A stretch of 53,717 nucleotides of DNA, taken from the NCBI GenBank assembly GCA_021738565.1, contig JAIPBT010000027.1:1-53717 (forward strand), given 5' to 3'. This document shows positions 43,752 through 53,079 of this stretch, piece after piece (position 1 is the stretch's first letter; every line of letters starts with the position of its first letter). The stretch comes from Bacteroidales bacterium. GTDB taxonomy: Bacteria; Bacteroidota; Bacteroidia; Bacteroidales; GCA-2748055. A program made the position numbers and the translations under genes. The notes beneath the pieces were generated by a model, which was given only the letters and a program-made list of their open reading frames with translations, searched no databases and had not been told where the DNA came from.

Positions 43752-46700
43752 ATGCCGATGAAGGATCCATTTGAACATATTAAATCTAAAGGGATGAAGG
43801 GGTTGTACACTATTTGGATACTACTGTTGTCAGGAATGACGACGGTGTTTGGACAGCCTGTGCCTGACTGGGAAAATCCCGGTATCTTTGAGCGTAACCA
43901 GGTGGCTCCCCATGCCACGCTGATCCCATTCAACAACCTGGAACAGGCACTTGAGAACAACCGCAGGGAGTCCCCAAATTATCTGTCGCTAAATGGCATA
44001 TGGGATTTTTCCTGGGCCATCAATCCCGGGGAGGTTCAGCCTGGTGTTTATCCCGATATAATCAGGGTCCCCTCAAACTGGCAGATGGAGGGATTTGGCT
44101 ATCCGATTTTCAGGAATATCGGGTACAATTTCAAACCCGATCCGCCCTTTGTTCCTGAGGATTTTAACCCGGTCGGTACTTATTACCGCACATTTGAGAT
44201 TCCTGCTGACTGGTCGGGTAAAAGGATTTTCCTTCACTTTGAGGGTGTACAGTCTGCTTCCTATGTGTGGATCAACGGAATTGAAACCGGTTATAACCAG
44301 GGAGCGAATGAGCCGGCAGAATACGATATCACTGAATACCTTGTACCGGATGTCAATAACATTACTGTGAAGGTGCTTCGGTTTTGCGACGGATCTTACC
44401 TCGAAGATCAGGATACCTGGCGGTTATCGGGAATATACAGGGATGTATACCTGATGGCCACTCCCCAGGTTCATATCAGGGATTATTATGTCACAACAGA
44501 CCTGGACAAAGATTACCTTGGTGCTGATCTCAAATTCGAAGTGAATATTCATAATCACCAGAAAGAGAAAGCAGTCAATCATAGCGTTCAAATCGAACTG
44601 TATGACCGGAAGAACATCCTCGTGGCTGGTCCGCTGAACATCCCGGTTGGTGTGCTGGAAGCTGATGCTGATCAAACACTGGATTCAACCATCCATATAA
44701 CAAATCCTGATCTGTGGTCGGCTGAACACCCAAACCTCTATACCCTTTTATTCAAACACTATAACGACAAGGGAAACCTGGTTGAAATAATCAGTAACAA
44801 GACTGGGTTCAGGGAAATTGAAATCAGGAACCGGGCCATCTTGGTAAACGGAGTCCCTGTCAAATTCAACGGCGTAAATTCCCACATGCTTCATCCGGAA
44901 ACCGGGCATTGCATCGACCGCGAAACCCTGCGAAAAGACCTGGTGCTGATGAAAAAATTTAATATCAATTGTGTGCGGACCAGTCACTACCCACCCAATG
45001 TCGATTACCTGGATATTGCAGACAGCCTGGGCATGTATATCTTCGATGAAACTGGAGACGAGGCTCACTGGTCGGAACATCTCTCCGGGAATCCCCATTG
45101 GAAGGATCAATACCTGGATCGCATGAAGAAGATGGTTTACCGCGACAGGAACCACCCCGCCGTGATTGTTTGGAGTGCCGGCAATGAAAGTGGCTGGGGT
45201 GAGAATCTATGCGATTTAATCGCGGAAGGCAAAAAAATTGATCCCAGCCGGCCAGGCTGGATGTACGGGGGCAATTTTGATACCGATCCGCATACCAATC
45301 CCATCGCCTGTGAGGATATCGTTGGCCCCAGGTACCTGAAGCCCGACATGCTCCGGGAACGCTTTGCAAAATCAGGAGATACAAGGCCTTCCTTCATGGA
45401 TGAGTATATCTCCGCTGCCGGTAACAGTCTGGGCGGACTGGACGACTACTGGGAACTCATCCACCAGTACCCGGGGCTAACCGGCGGGGCCATCTGGGAC
45501 TGGGTGAGCCCGGGACTGACCATGACCTGGCGAACGATTGAAGATGAATCACCGCATCAGATTGAATCGGCCCTGATGAGCAAAGCACACCTGGTGGAAG
45601 GAAAATTCGGAAATGCAGTTTATCTGAGCGGTTACGATGACTGGGTGGAAATATACAGGGACCCTGCATTGGATATGACCGGGGACAGCCTGACGATCTC
45701 CTTCTGGATAAAACCGGAAAAGTATAACGGAAATGGCTACTTCCTCACAAAGGGAGACTATGAATATGGCATCATACAGGCAGATGAGGAACACATTGAC
45801 TTTTATATTCAGACCCACCAGAAACGGACCCTCAGGGTAAAAGTACCGGCAGGTTGGGAGCAGCAGTGGCATCATGTTATGGGTACATACGATGGTTCGT
45901 CTCTCAGGCTATACATCAATAATGAACTAACCGGGCAAACCACTTGTAATGGCAACATAAAGGCCGGCCCCTACCCTGTCAATATCGGCCGCAGTGCAAA
46001 CCTTTGGGACATCCATATGTCTACCCTGTGCCATGCCACGATTGACAGGGTAAGGATTTTCGACAGCGTAGTTTCAGTGGATGAATTAGAGAATGAAACA
46101 CCTGCGCTGAAGTCCCGCTCAAAATTGTGGCTGGATTTTGAAAAGTGTCGTGATGAAAGCTCGTTTTACGCACTTGGAATGGGAGGGCGACCCTACGGGC
46201 TCGTTTGGCCAGACAGGCAGGTTCAACCTGAACTCTGGCAACTGAAAAAAGCGGGACAACCAGTTGCCATTGGGGCCGTTGATCTGCAAAATGGTGAATT
46301 CGAATTCATTAACCGCTTTGCATTTACCAATCTCAAAGACCTGGATATAACCTGGGAACTGACTGAAGACCACCGGCTACTGCAAACTGGAAAACTTAGT
46401 ATCGACCTTCCTCCCCGGGACACCAGTCTGATCAAGATCCCCTTCTCCAAACCAAAAATCAAACCAGGTGCACACTACCAGGTTCTTTTTTCTGCAAAGT
46501 TAGCCAGATCAAGCAACTGGACTGAAACAGGACATGAAGTAGCATGGGAGCAGTTTGAAATGCCCTTTTACAGAGAACCGCGGGCAATAAAAGAACGCCG
46601 CACATCCATTACCGTGAAGAAAGAAATTGAAGAACTCATTATTGAAGGTGAATCATTCAGGTACAGGATAAGCAGGACTGACGGTTCGGTTACTTCCATG

Positions 46701-47531
46701 CAATATTTGGGAAGGGAATTATTGGAAAAGGGACCTGCTTTCAATGTCTGGCGGGCACCCCTGTCAAACGAAATGGATTACTGGACCACCTTTTCAACAA
46801 ATATCGGTCAGACCAGTGACGGTATGGGAAACCAGATCGCCAACGGCTGGTACACTACCGGGTTGAACAGACTCGTCCATGAATTATACCATTTGTCCTT
46901 TGAAACAACTGACAATTCTGTGAAAATTATCAGCGAGGCCGTGATCTCATCTAATAACTACACAACCAGTTTTGATGTTGTTTACACCTATACCATCGAC
47001 AACCGTGGAAATATCAAGGTACATACCAGGGTGGAACCGGAAGGTCATATGACACATTGGTTACCGAAAGTCGGGCTACAGTTGAAACTCAAGGCTGATT
47101 TGCGAAATATTTCCTGGTATGGCAGGGGACCTTTCGAAACATACCCCGATCGCAAAACCGGGGCAAAAACAGGGCGCTATCAGACTACCGTTGACGAAGA
47201 TGAGGTCCCATACCTTGTTCCACAGGATTATGGCAACAAAACCGATGTCCATTGGGTAACCATAACTGACGAAGAAGGCGTGGGCCTGAAGTTTCACAGC
47301 GATCAACCCTTCAATACCAGCATTCAGAAGTATTCAACAGACCGCCTTACCAGGGCCGGATTCAGGAACCAGTTAAAAGAGGACAGTGCGGTTACCCTGA
47401 ACCTTGACTACAGGGTAAGCGGTGTTGGTGGCACGGCAATCTCTGTGATAAACAAATACAGGGTCCTGCCGGCCGATTATGCTTTTACTTTTTTTATCAA
47501 ACCCTTTAAGCTGAATGATGATGACAGATAA
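43752..47531 (+). CDS. LacZ-like GH2 glycosidase with inserted LamG domain
   Basis: A 1259-residue exported enzyme. A signal peptide is best seen from the internal ATG at 43794, while the first ATG, 3 bp after the previous stop, adds 14 residues. The GH2 jelly roll (about 75-245), Ig domain (to about 355) and TIM barrel (from 360) are present, with the acid/base Glu479 in NHPAVIVWSAGNESGWG and the nucleophile Glu551 in SFMDEYISAAGNSLGG. A LamG/concanavalin-like domain of about 190 residues (605-795) is inserted after IWDWVSPGL and before YGLVWPDRQVQPE, where ordinary LacZ proteins have a short loop. The rest is the usual beta-galactosidase small-chain region to about 1255. Probable beta-galactosidase acting on a bulky or polymer-bound substrate. 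Confidence 0.88.
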   Translation: MPMKDPFEHIKSKGMKGLYTIWILLLSGMTTVFGQPVPDWENPGIFERNQVAPHATLIPFNNLEQALENNRRESPNYLSLNGIWDFSWAINPGEVQPGVYPDIIRVPSNWQMEGFGYPIFRNIGYNFKPDPPFVPEDFNPVGTYYRTFEIPADWSGKRIFLHFEGVQSASYVWINGIETGYNQGANEPAEYDITEYLVPDVNNITVKVLRFCDGSYLEDQDTWRLSGIYRDVYLMATPQVHIRDYYVTTDLDKDYLGADLKFEVNIHNHQKEKAVNHSVQIELYDRKNILVAGPLNIPVGVLEADADQTLDSTIHITNPDLWSAEHPNLYTLLFKHYNDKGNLVEIISNKTGFREIEIRNRAILVNGVPVKFNGVNSHMLHPETGHCIDRETLRKDLVLMKKFNINCVRTSHYPPNVDYLDIADSLGMYIFDETGDEAHWSEHLSGNPHWKDQYLDRMKKMVYRDRNHPAVIVWSAGNESGWGENLCDLIAEGKKIDPSRPGWMYGGNFDTDPHTNPIACEDIVGPRYLKPDMLRERFAKSGDTRPSFMDEYISAAGNSLGGLDDYWELIHQYPGLTGGAIWDWVSPGLTMTWRTIEDESPHQIESALMSKAHLVEGKFGNAVYLSGYDDWVEIYRDPALDMTGDSLTISFWIKPEKYNGNGYFLTKGDYEYGIIQADEEHIDFYIQTHQKRTLRVKVPAGWEQQWHHVMGTYDGSSLRLYINNELTGQTTCNGNIKAGPYPVNIGRSANLWDIHMSTLCHATIDRVRIFDSVVSVDELENETPALKSRSKLWLDFEKCRDESSFYALGMGGRPYGLVWPDRQVQPELWQLKKAGQPVAIGAVDLQNGEFEFINRFAFTNLKDLDITWELTEDHRLLQTGKLSIDLPPRDTSLIKIPFSKPKIKPGAHYQVLFSAKLARSSNWTETGHEVAWEQFEMPFYREPRAIKERRTSITVKKEIEELIIEGESFRYRISRTDGSVTSMQYLGRELLEKGPAFNVWRAPLSNEMDYWTTFSTNIGQTSDGMGNQIANGWYTTGLNRLVHELYHLSFETTDNSVKIISEAVISSNNYTTSFDVVYTYTIDNRGNIKVHTRVEPEGHMTHWLPKVGLQLKLKADLRNISWYGRGPFETYPDRKTGAKTGRYQTTVDEDEVPYLVPQDYGNKTDVHWVTITDEEGVGLKFHSDQPFNTSIQKYSTDRLTRAGFRNQLKEDSAVTLNLDYRVSGVGGTAISVINKYRVLPADYAFTFFIKPFKLNDDDR

Positions 47532-47590
47532 CAATATGCCTGTAACAAGTATAAAATTTCCAATTAATTACTTATCTTAAAATTACCGTT

Positions 47591-48898
47591 ATGAAAAAGA
47601 AAAATTACTACACAATGATGCTGGCTATCATAGCATTGGCTATGATGCACACTTCGAACCTCAACGCACAGGAAAGCCTGTACGCAGGAGGTAGCGGAAC
47701 CTATGCCGATCCTTATCTGATCGAGACCCCGGAACATTTTGACAATATCCGCGATAACCGGTCGGCTTTCTTTAAACTGATTGCAGACCTTGATTTTACA
47801 GGTTTTACAACCAAAGTAGATACCTCTACATGGGTGCCAATTGGCGTAGTGGGAGTTGAAGACTGGGCCCTTCAGACAAATCCCCTTACCTTTACCGGCA
47901 ACCTGGATGGTAATTACCATACCATCAGGAATCTACACATAGCCAACGGAGACCATGTAAACAGTTTGTTAGGCGCTTGTGCCTTTGCTACGGTCAAAAA
48001 CCTGATCATGGAAGACTGTTCAAGCACGGCTGGCAATTCAAATACGGCAATGGTGGCTTCCTATACCGCCGACTGCATTTTTGATCAGATTGCGGCCATC
48101 AACTGCGAAGTAAATGGCTCAACAGGATGGTATGTGGGAGGACTTATTGCCAGGCCATGGAGAACGACATTCACAAACATGTATGTCCTTGGGGGTAAAG
48201 TCAGTGCTGACGCAGCAGTGGGAGGTGTCTTTGGGTACCTTGAAGCCGGTGCTTCAGCATACTATATCTATTGCTCTGCCAGTGTATCTGCCACAAGGGC
48301 TGTAGGAGGTATCACCGGAGGATACTGGGATGCTACAATACAAAACAGCGTTGCATTGTGTGATTCGGTGAACAGTCAGGAGGTTTCCGCTGGTCGCATC
48401 ATCGGAGAACAATGGGGTGTTGGTGTTCATGCAAATAATTACGCGATTGAAACGCTGACCATCAACGATACAACAGTCAGCGCTACAGGGGTTGGAACCA
48501 TCAACGGTGAGAGTATTACCCTTGATCAAGCTGAATCAGTTTCGTTCTGGCTCGACAATGCCGGGTTTTCTATCGATGCTGAAAATGAACCTGTTTGGGC
48601 GTTCGTGGAATCAATTTCCAACTTCCCGGTTTTCGCCGGACAGATTCCAGCAACAGGGATTCAGCAAGCCAACCGAAACATAATTCATTACAAAGCCTAT
48701 GCTGTGCCTGAAGGCATCTTCGTGGAAGGTACCAGCGCAGGTGACAATATCGAGGTTTTTGACCTTTCAGGCGCACTGATCGGTCGATACGATGTGAATT
48801 CAACTGTAAAGATGATACCTGTCTCCCGTTCAGGAATCTACCTGTTGAAGATCCGTTCCGGCCAACAAGCAACAGGTTTGAAGGTAATGGCCCTCTAA
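47591..48898 (+). CDS. Secreted GLUG-type beta-helix protein with short T9SS-like C-terminus
   Basis: A 435-residue exported protein with a signal peptide (about residues 1-27, ending NLNAQ). Residues 30-300 contain GLUG-like repeats (GSGTYADPYLIETPEHF, FTGNLDGNYHTIRNLHI, GGLIARPWRTTFTNMYVLGG, GGVFGYLEAG, GGITGGYWDATIQNSVA) that would form a right-handed beta helix, as in pectin- or glycan-binding surface proteins. The last 75 residues (IQQANRNIIHYKAYAVPEGIF to LKVMAL) resemble a type IX secretion sorting domain. It is the last gene of PUL2 before a terminator. Confidence 0.78.
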   Translation: MKKKNYYTMMLAIIALAMMHTSNLNAQESLYAGGSGTYADPYLIETPEHFDNIRDNRSAFFKLIADLDFTGFTTKVDTSTWVPIGVVGVEDWALQTNPLTFTGNLDGNYHTIRNLHIANGDHVNSLLGACAFATVKNLIMEDCSSTAGNSNTAMVASYTADCIFDQIAAINCEVNGSTGWYVGGLIARPWRTTFTNMYVLGGKVSADAAVGGVFGYLEAGASAYYIYCSASVSATRAVGGITGGYWDATIQNSVALCDSVNSQEVSAGRIIGEQWGVGVHANNYAIETLTINDTTVSATGVGTINGESITLDQAESVSFWLDNAGFSIDAENEPVWAFVESISNFPVFAGQIPATGIQQANRNIIHYKAYAVPEGIFVEGTSAGDNIEVFDLSGALIGRYDVNSTVKMIPVSRSGIYLLKIRSGQQATGLKVMAL

Positions 48899-48909
48899 TA
48901 CCGCTGAGA

Positions 48910-48945
48910 AGAGGATGCCGGGAACCCTGTGCATCCTCTTTTCTT
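48910..48945 (+). terminator. Intrinsic terminator closing PUL2
   Basis: A perfect 9-bp stem, AGAGGATGC (48910-48918) and GCATCCTCT (48931-48939), encloses a 12-base loop and is followed by a T-rich tract (TTTCTTTTT). It lies 12 bp after the GLUG gene, as expected for the end of the PUL2 transcript. Confidence 0.85.
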
Positions 48946-48979
48946 TTTAATTTTAGAAAACCTTAATCTAAAAGTGGGT

Positions 48980-49147
48980 GTGAAAAATATTCTTGTTATA
49001 GGCAGTTCCAACATGGATCTCATAGCTGTGGTTGACCGGTTTCCAAAACCCGGCGAAACTATTGGCAAAGCAGTATTCAAGGAAATGTATGGGGGAAAAG
49101 AGGCCAAAACCAGGCCATTGCGGCCGGAAGGTCCGAAGGACATGTAA
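48980..49147 (+). pseudogene. N-terminal fragment of a ribokinase gene
   Basis: From a GTG at 48980 the frame encodes NILVIGSSNMDLIAVVDRFP, then KPGETIGKAVFKEMYGGK, the opening of a canonical ribokinase (here with the ribose-binding Asp present). After GGK the expected GANQAVAA is replaced by unrelated residues and the frame stops at 49147. The remaining 250 residues are gone. It is immediately downstream of the PUL2 terminator and was probably cut by the rearrangement or insertion that brought in the neighbouring mobile element. Confidence 0.75.
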
Positions 49148-49349
49148 CTTTTACTATTATTAGCTTTAGTTTTAGGAATCCTGTTGAAATTTATTTTCTG
49201 CTCATAGAAAAAATCCTTCCTGGTAGATCTCAGTAGTGGAGAACCGCGTTTCCCTCCTTATTTGGGCCTCATTATTTGTTCGAAATACTTCTTGAAAGAA
49301 GTCCTAATTGGTGGGATCTGCTGTTTTAGGTTATAACCGGGATATAAAA

Positions 49350-49382
49350 CGGTACCAGTAAACAGAACAAAATGATACCACC
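49350..49382. repeat. Left-end motif pair of the IS21-like element
   Basis: CGGTACCAGT (49350-49359) and TGATACCACC (49373-49382) are spaced 23 bp, matching in inverted orientation the pair at 53677-53709. GGTTATAACC sits just outside at 49329-49338. The 286 bp from here to the istB stop carry further short repeats (AATTCCGGAG at 49482 and 49506) and a terminator, but no gene. The 180 bp on the outer side, back to the ribokinase fragment, show nothing recognisable. Confidence 0.65.
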
Positions 49383-49612
49383 CTCCTGAGTTGTTGATGT
49401 ACTGTGAGGTTCAGGATCTCGTTTTTTTTGTATACTCCGGTGGTAACTCAATGGCTCTTATTTTGATTTGGAACGGGCAACAATTCCGGAGTAATATGTA
49501 CAACTAATTCCGGAGCAAATTATACCGGCTATTAACCACAAAAACAATCATTTAAGTCTATTCCTGTTCATTCCGGACAGTGATTTCTGCACAAAACGGA
49601 CACTTTATTCAC

Positions 49613-49648
49613 CAATAAAAAAGGTGCCAACCATTTGGTCAACACCTT
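49613..49648 (-). terminator. Intrinsic terminator of the transposon operon
   Basis: On the minus strand a hairpin formed by AAGGTG and CACCTT with an inner ACCA/TGGT stem is followed by a T-run, about 20 bp after the istB stop codon at 49669. It would end the zinc-ribbon to IstB transcript. Confidence 0.68.
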
Positions 49649-49668
49649 ACAGATTGAATGAGGTCTCA

Positions 49669-50496
49669 CTACCCTGGGTTCTTTTCATCTTTTCTCTTTG
49701 CACCATATTTTTTCTGCAATAGTTCACTCTGGTATTTACGGTAGCTGGGGCCACGTATTTCCACAATAATTGAGTGATGAAAGATCCTATCCAGTATGGC
49801 TGAGGTCGATATCGGATCACCCAGGAACTCTGCCCAGTCCTCCTCGTTGATATTGGTTGTAAAGATCAGAGACTTGTCATTATTGTACCGCTGATCAATA
49901 ACTTTAAAGAGCAAATGGGCCTCTTTGACCGCTTCCAGCTCGAGTCGATCATGGCCCATCTCATCGATCAAAAGCAGATCAGGGTTAATGTATTTTTTAA
50001 TCCTCTTTTTCAGTGTATTATCATATGCGCCGTCTTTCAGATCATTAATCAAATCGCTACATGTGGTATAATAGGTTCTGTATCCATTCTGACAAGCCAT
50101 CATGCCAAGACTTTGTGCCAGGTGAGATTTGCCGGTTCCAACATCACCTATATAAAGTACTGATTCCCTTCTGGCAAGGAACTCAAGTGTGGCCAGATCC
50201 ATCACCAACCTGCGGTCCAGCCTTGGCTGAAAGTCAAAGTCATAGCCTGCGATCATCTTTAATGGTTTGGGCAATCGACTTTTTTTGATGAGATAATCGG
50301 TGCGTCTTTTTCGTTTTACTGCCGCCTCTGCCTGAACGATTTCACGGATAAACTCGTAATATCCGACAGTGTCCCTTCCGGCTTTATCCACGATCTTCTG
50401 GTATTCCTGAGCCAGATTTTTTAATCCGAGATAGTCGCAGTTATCAATGAACTGCTCGATCTGTTTCTGCGACTGATTCGGTGTGTTACTTGCCAT
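49669..50496 (-). CDS. istB: IstB-like transposition ATPase
   Basis: A 275-residue AAA+ ATPase related to DnaC that activates or targets the IstA transposase. Walker A is GDVGTGKSH (Lys123), Walker B is LLLIDEMG (Asp178, Glu179), with sensor TTNI further on. The ATG at 50496 overlaps the istA stop by 11 bp, the usual IS21 arrangement; an open frame extends further upstream but would add residues inside istA. It is the last gene of the four-gene element. Confidence 0.92.
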   Translation of the reverse strand: MASNTPNQSQKQIEQFIDNCDYLGLKNLAQEYQKIVDKAGRDTVGYYEFIREIVQAEAAVKRKRRTDYLIKKSRLPKPLKMIAGYDFDFQPRLDRRLVMDLATLEFLARRESVLYIGDVGTGKSHLAQSLGMMACQNGYRTYYTTCSDLINDLKDGAYDNTLKKRIKKYINPDLLLIDEMGHDRLELEAVKEAHLLFKVIDQRYNNDKSLIFTTNINEEDWAEFLGDPISTSAILDRIFHHSIIVEIRGPSYRKYQSELLQKKYGAKRKDEKNPG

Positions 50497-51931
50497 AATC
50501 ACTGCTGTTGCGAGGTTTGAAAGAGAGTTTGATACTGTAGCGGGGTTCTGAGTTGTTTTCCAGGAAGCTTTCAACGGTCCCTGCATCGAAGACCTTATAC
50601 TTCATTGCCCTGCGAACGGCCACCATGATATCCTCGGTACGGAAGTTTACCTTAAGGGCCAGCAACCTCCTCAGTTGATGCCCCCAGGATTTTCCTTTAT
50701 ACTGTTTTATAAGTTCGATATACTGGGCCATTTCAGGACCAAAGCTTACCAGACGGGATATCACATCACCAATGTCCATAGTGGGCTTATTCCGGGGTTT
50801 TTCAGGTAGCCCCACATACCTTTCCTTCTGACCCGGTTTGGCCAGTGGATGAACCACCAGTTGCTCTCCCGATGGGGAGTAGACGATCAACTGATCCTCT
50901 GTGACACGCACCGTGCATACCTCGAACATGTATTTCTTCGGCACCGTATAAAGATATTCCTTCCACTGCACGCATGACTCCTGATTAACTACCCGCTGGA
51001 CCACATCAGAGGTATCGAAGTGGATGGCCGGAAGGGGCTGCAGAAAGGGCTGCTCCTCGATGTACATATCAATGGGCCTTCTTTTTGTCGTGCCGTGGAT
51101 ACGGACATCGTTTACTTCAATCAGCCACCGGCGAAGCTGCTCCTTGAGATCCTCCAGGTCCCTGAACTGACGGCCCTTCAGGAAGCTGCGCTCCAGGTAA
51201 TAGAAAGGCCTTTCTATTTTCAGATTCTCGTGAGGTTTGTATGGTGTAATCGTACGGGGACGAAAACGGTAGTGGGATGCAAAACGAAGATAGGTGGGAT
51301 TGAATATGGGTTGACCACCTTCCCAGTGATCCACGCATGGCTTCTGGTTATCACCACGGACCTCCAGGGTGACTCCGTCCATGTAGATAAAAGCCGAGTT
51401 AAGCTCCCGGAAAAGAGTCTTCTGCTTCTTGTCTTCCACCACAGAGACGTATTGCCGGCGGGAGTAACAAAGAATGAAGCTGAAAAAAGTGACCTTTCGC
51501 TTCTCTCCTGTTGTAAAGGTGATATTGTAATCACTCCAGTCATGAGAGGCCAGCTGGCCCGGGTCCGTTTCTACCATCTTTAGCGGCGTTTTTGATACCA
51601 CCTGCCGGATTGTTTTCAGGTAATCGCGAAGAATGGTAATCTTTCCGTCATAACCCTTTTCCATAAGCAGTTCGTAGATGCGCTGTCCCGTAATATCACT
51701 GTATTTATCGAGCAACTCACCAATGTATGATTTGTATGGATCCAGCTTGCTCAGTCGTTTGTTTTTGGGCTTAACCACCTGTTTTGGGGTGGTATCACGA
51801 TAAACCGTGTTTGATACCAGTATCCGGCGGATTCTGACCCGGGATATATTCATCAGCCGGGAGATTTGCCGGATACTACAGCCCCGGGCATAGAGGTTGA
51901 TTACGATGTTTTCCAGATTCTCATCTTTCAT
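50486..51931 (-). CDS. istA: IstA-like DDE transposase
   Basis: A 481-residue IS21-type transposase. An N-terminal helix-turn-helix (about residues 6-40, GCSIRQISRLMNISRVRIRRIL) precedes the rve catalytic core with the acidic triad Asp131 (SHDWSD), Asp194 (VRGDNQKP) and Glu240 (LKIERPFYYLE), then a C-terminal beta-barrel/DNA-binding region. All three residues are in place, so the protein looks active. Its start overlaps the ParB-like gene by 4 bp (ATGA) and its end overlaps istB, so the genes are translationally coupled. Confidence 0.93.
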   Translation of the reverse strand: MKDENLENIVINLYARGCSIRQISRLMNISRVRIRRILVSNTVYRDTTPKQVVKPKNKRLSKLDPYKSYIGELLDKYSDITGQRIYELLMEKGYDGKITILRDYLKTIRQVVSKTPLKMVETDPGQLASHDWSDYNITFTTGEKRKVTFFSFILCYSRRQYVSVVEDKKQKTLFRELNSAFIYMDGVTLEVRGDNQKPCVDHWEGGQPIFNPTYLRFASHYRFRPRTITPYKPHENLKIERPFYYLERSFLKGRQFRDLEDLKEQLRRWLIEVNDVRIHGTTKRRPIDMYIEEQPFLQPLPAIHFDTSDVVQRVVNQESCVQWKEYLYTVPKKYMFEVCTVRVTEDQLIVYSPSGEQLVVHPLAKPGQKERYVGLPEKPRNKPTMDIGDVISRLVSFGPEMAQYIELIKQYKGKSWGHQLRRLLALKVNFRTEDIMVAVRRAMKYKVFDAGTVESFLENNSEPRYSIKLSFKPRNSSDYGK

Positions 51932-52848
51932 GCTTGTTCCTGTTTATTTGATTTTTCAAAAGGGATTTCTCTGAAGAGCCCCAGAAGCTCCTTTACCACA
52001 TCCGATATCATATTAAAACCCGGATAGATGATCTTCTTTTCCATCTCATTTAACTTTACCAGTCGATGATCCTTTAAATGAGAGAACAGTCTTTTCACAG
52101 ACCGGATCAGATCGGTCATCGATTCTAGCAAGTCATTCGCATTGTCACTGAGCCAGGGGTCATGGTAGCATCCTTCTTCGATCGCTGTGAGGGGCCTTTT
52201 AAACACCCTCTCCGGATGGGCAAGAACCTGCTTTTGATCATCCTCATCTTCCGCCTCCAGGTAGGTATCCACCAGGGAGTCACTCTGGCGGCTGGTAAGC
52301 CCCCATGATTGGATCACCCGGGCAACCTCTGCCTGGTTGCCGCGCGGCAACCGCATTAAGGCGCGGGCATGGCTGCCGGATAATACTCCCATTCTGATCT
52401 GTGATGCGACCTCCTCATCAATCTTGCTTACCAGACCCAGACGCCGAGATACCCACGAACGGCTGTAACCGGTCATTTTAGATAATTCACGCTGGCTCAC
52501 ATCATACCGCTCCACAAGGTCCTTCAACACCAGGGCCTCCTCCCAGGACTCCATCGTCTGGGGCGTACGGTTATAGCTCAGCATCAGGACCCTGGCCTGG
52601 GCCTGGTCAACATCCAATACCAGGCATTGCAGGGTTGTCATGCCAAGATCAGTCGCTATATAGCAGCGCTTAAAGCCATCAATGATTTGGTAGCCCTGCT
52701 CACAGACCCGGGCAATAACAGGCTGTAACTGGCCATGTAAATGCATGGATCGCTCCACCTGCTCGATTCGGGCCAGGTTCATCACCCGCATTCTGGAGAG
52801 CGACAGGTCAAATTCACATAACGGGATCTCTTCGATTACTGGTTTCAC
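51928..52848 (-). CDS. ParB/Spo0J-like DNA-binding protein carried by the transposon
   Basis: A 306-residue protein starting at GTG 52848. The ParB/sulfiredoxin-like N-terminal domain (about 8-95) keeps the strand-turn motif QIIDGFKR, where chromosomal ParB has GHRR/GERR-type box, and a KorB/ParB-type helix-turn-helix follows (about 115-145, VSQRELSKMTGYSRSWVSRRLGL). A C-terminal acidic linker (AEDEDD) and helical tail (residues 190-306) may dimerise. ParB proteins bind repeated sites and load along DNA with CTP; here the obvious repeated sites are the three iterons around the gene start. It is not one of the usual two IS21 genes, so a role in transposition target choice, immunity or regulation is possible but untested. 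Confidence 0.85.
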   Translation of the reverse strand: MKPVIEEIPLCEFDLSLSRMRVMNLARIEQVERSMHLHGQLQPVIARVCEQGYQIIDGFKRCYIATDLGMTTLQCLVLDVDQAQARVLMLSYNRTPQTMESWEEALVLKDLVERYDVSQRELSKMTGYSRSWVSRRLGLVSKIDEEVASQIRMGVLSGSHARALMRLPRGNQAEVARVIQSWGLTSRQSDSLVDTYLEAEDEDDQKQVLAHPERVFKRPLTAIEEGCYHDPWLSDNANDLLESMTDLIRSVKRLFSHLKDHRLVKLNEMEKKIIYPGFNMISDVVKELLGLFREIPFEKSNKQEQA

Positions 52849-52901
52849 CGGCTTAGATTTTTGTGCCGGTAAATGTAGAGTGCAGGATTTTTCTCTGCAA
52901 T

Positions 52902-53079
52902 CGAGTTCCCATTTACAATCAAGGCCTAATAATGGGGTAAATCTTCCCTGGCCCTTATTATACCTGCATTATATCCATGAACGAGTTCCCATTTACAATC
53001 TTTTAGTTTTTTTACCTGAATAACCGCGTATGTCACATCACTACTGGGCTGCAGAGATAACGAGTTCCCATTTACAATC
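52902..53079 (-). repeat. Three identical 19-bp iterons, 79-80 bp apart
   Basis: GATTGTAAATGGGAACTCG occurs on the minus strand at 53061-53079, 52982-53000 and 52902-52920, with start-to-start distances of 79 and 80 bp. The first two lie within the zinc-ribbon gene but in different reading frames (giving Val-Asn-Gly-Asn-Ser in one and Asp-Cys-Lys-Trp-Glu-Leu in the other), and the third lies between it and the ParB-like gene. Conservation is therefore of DNA, not protein. They are probable binding sites for the ParB-like or zinc-ribbon protein. Confidence 0.85.

Noticed and set aside
52902-53079. CRISPR array from the three 19-bp repeats
   Set aside because: Repeats are short, spacers are about 60 bp, two copies lie inside a conserved coding region, and no cas gene is present; iterons are a better reading.
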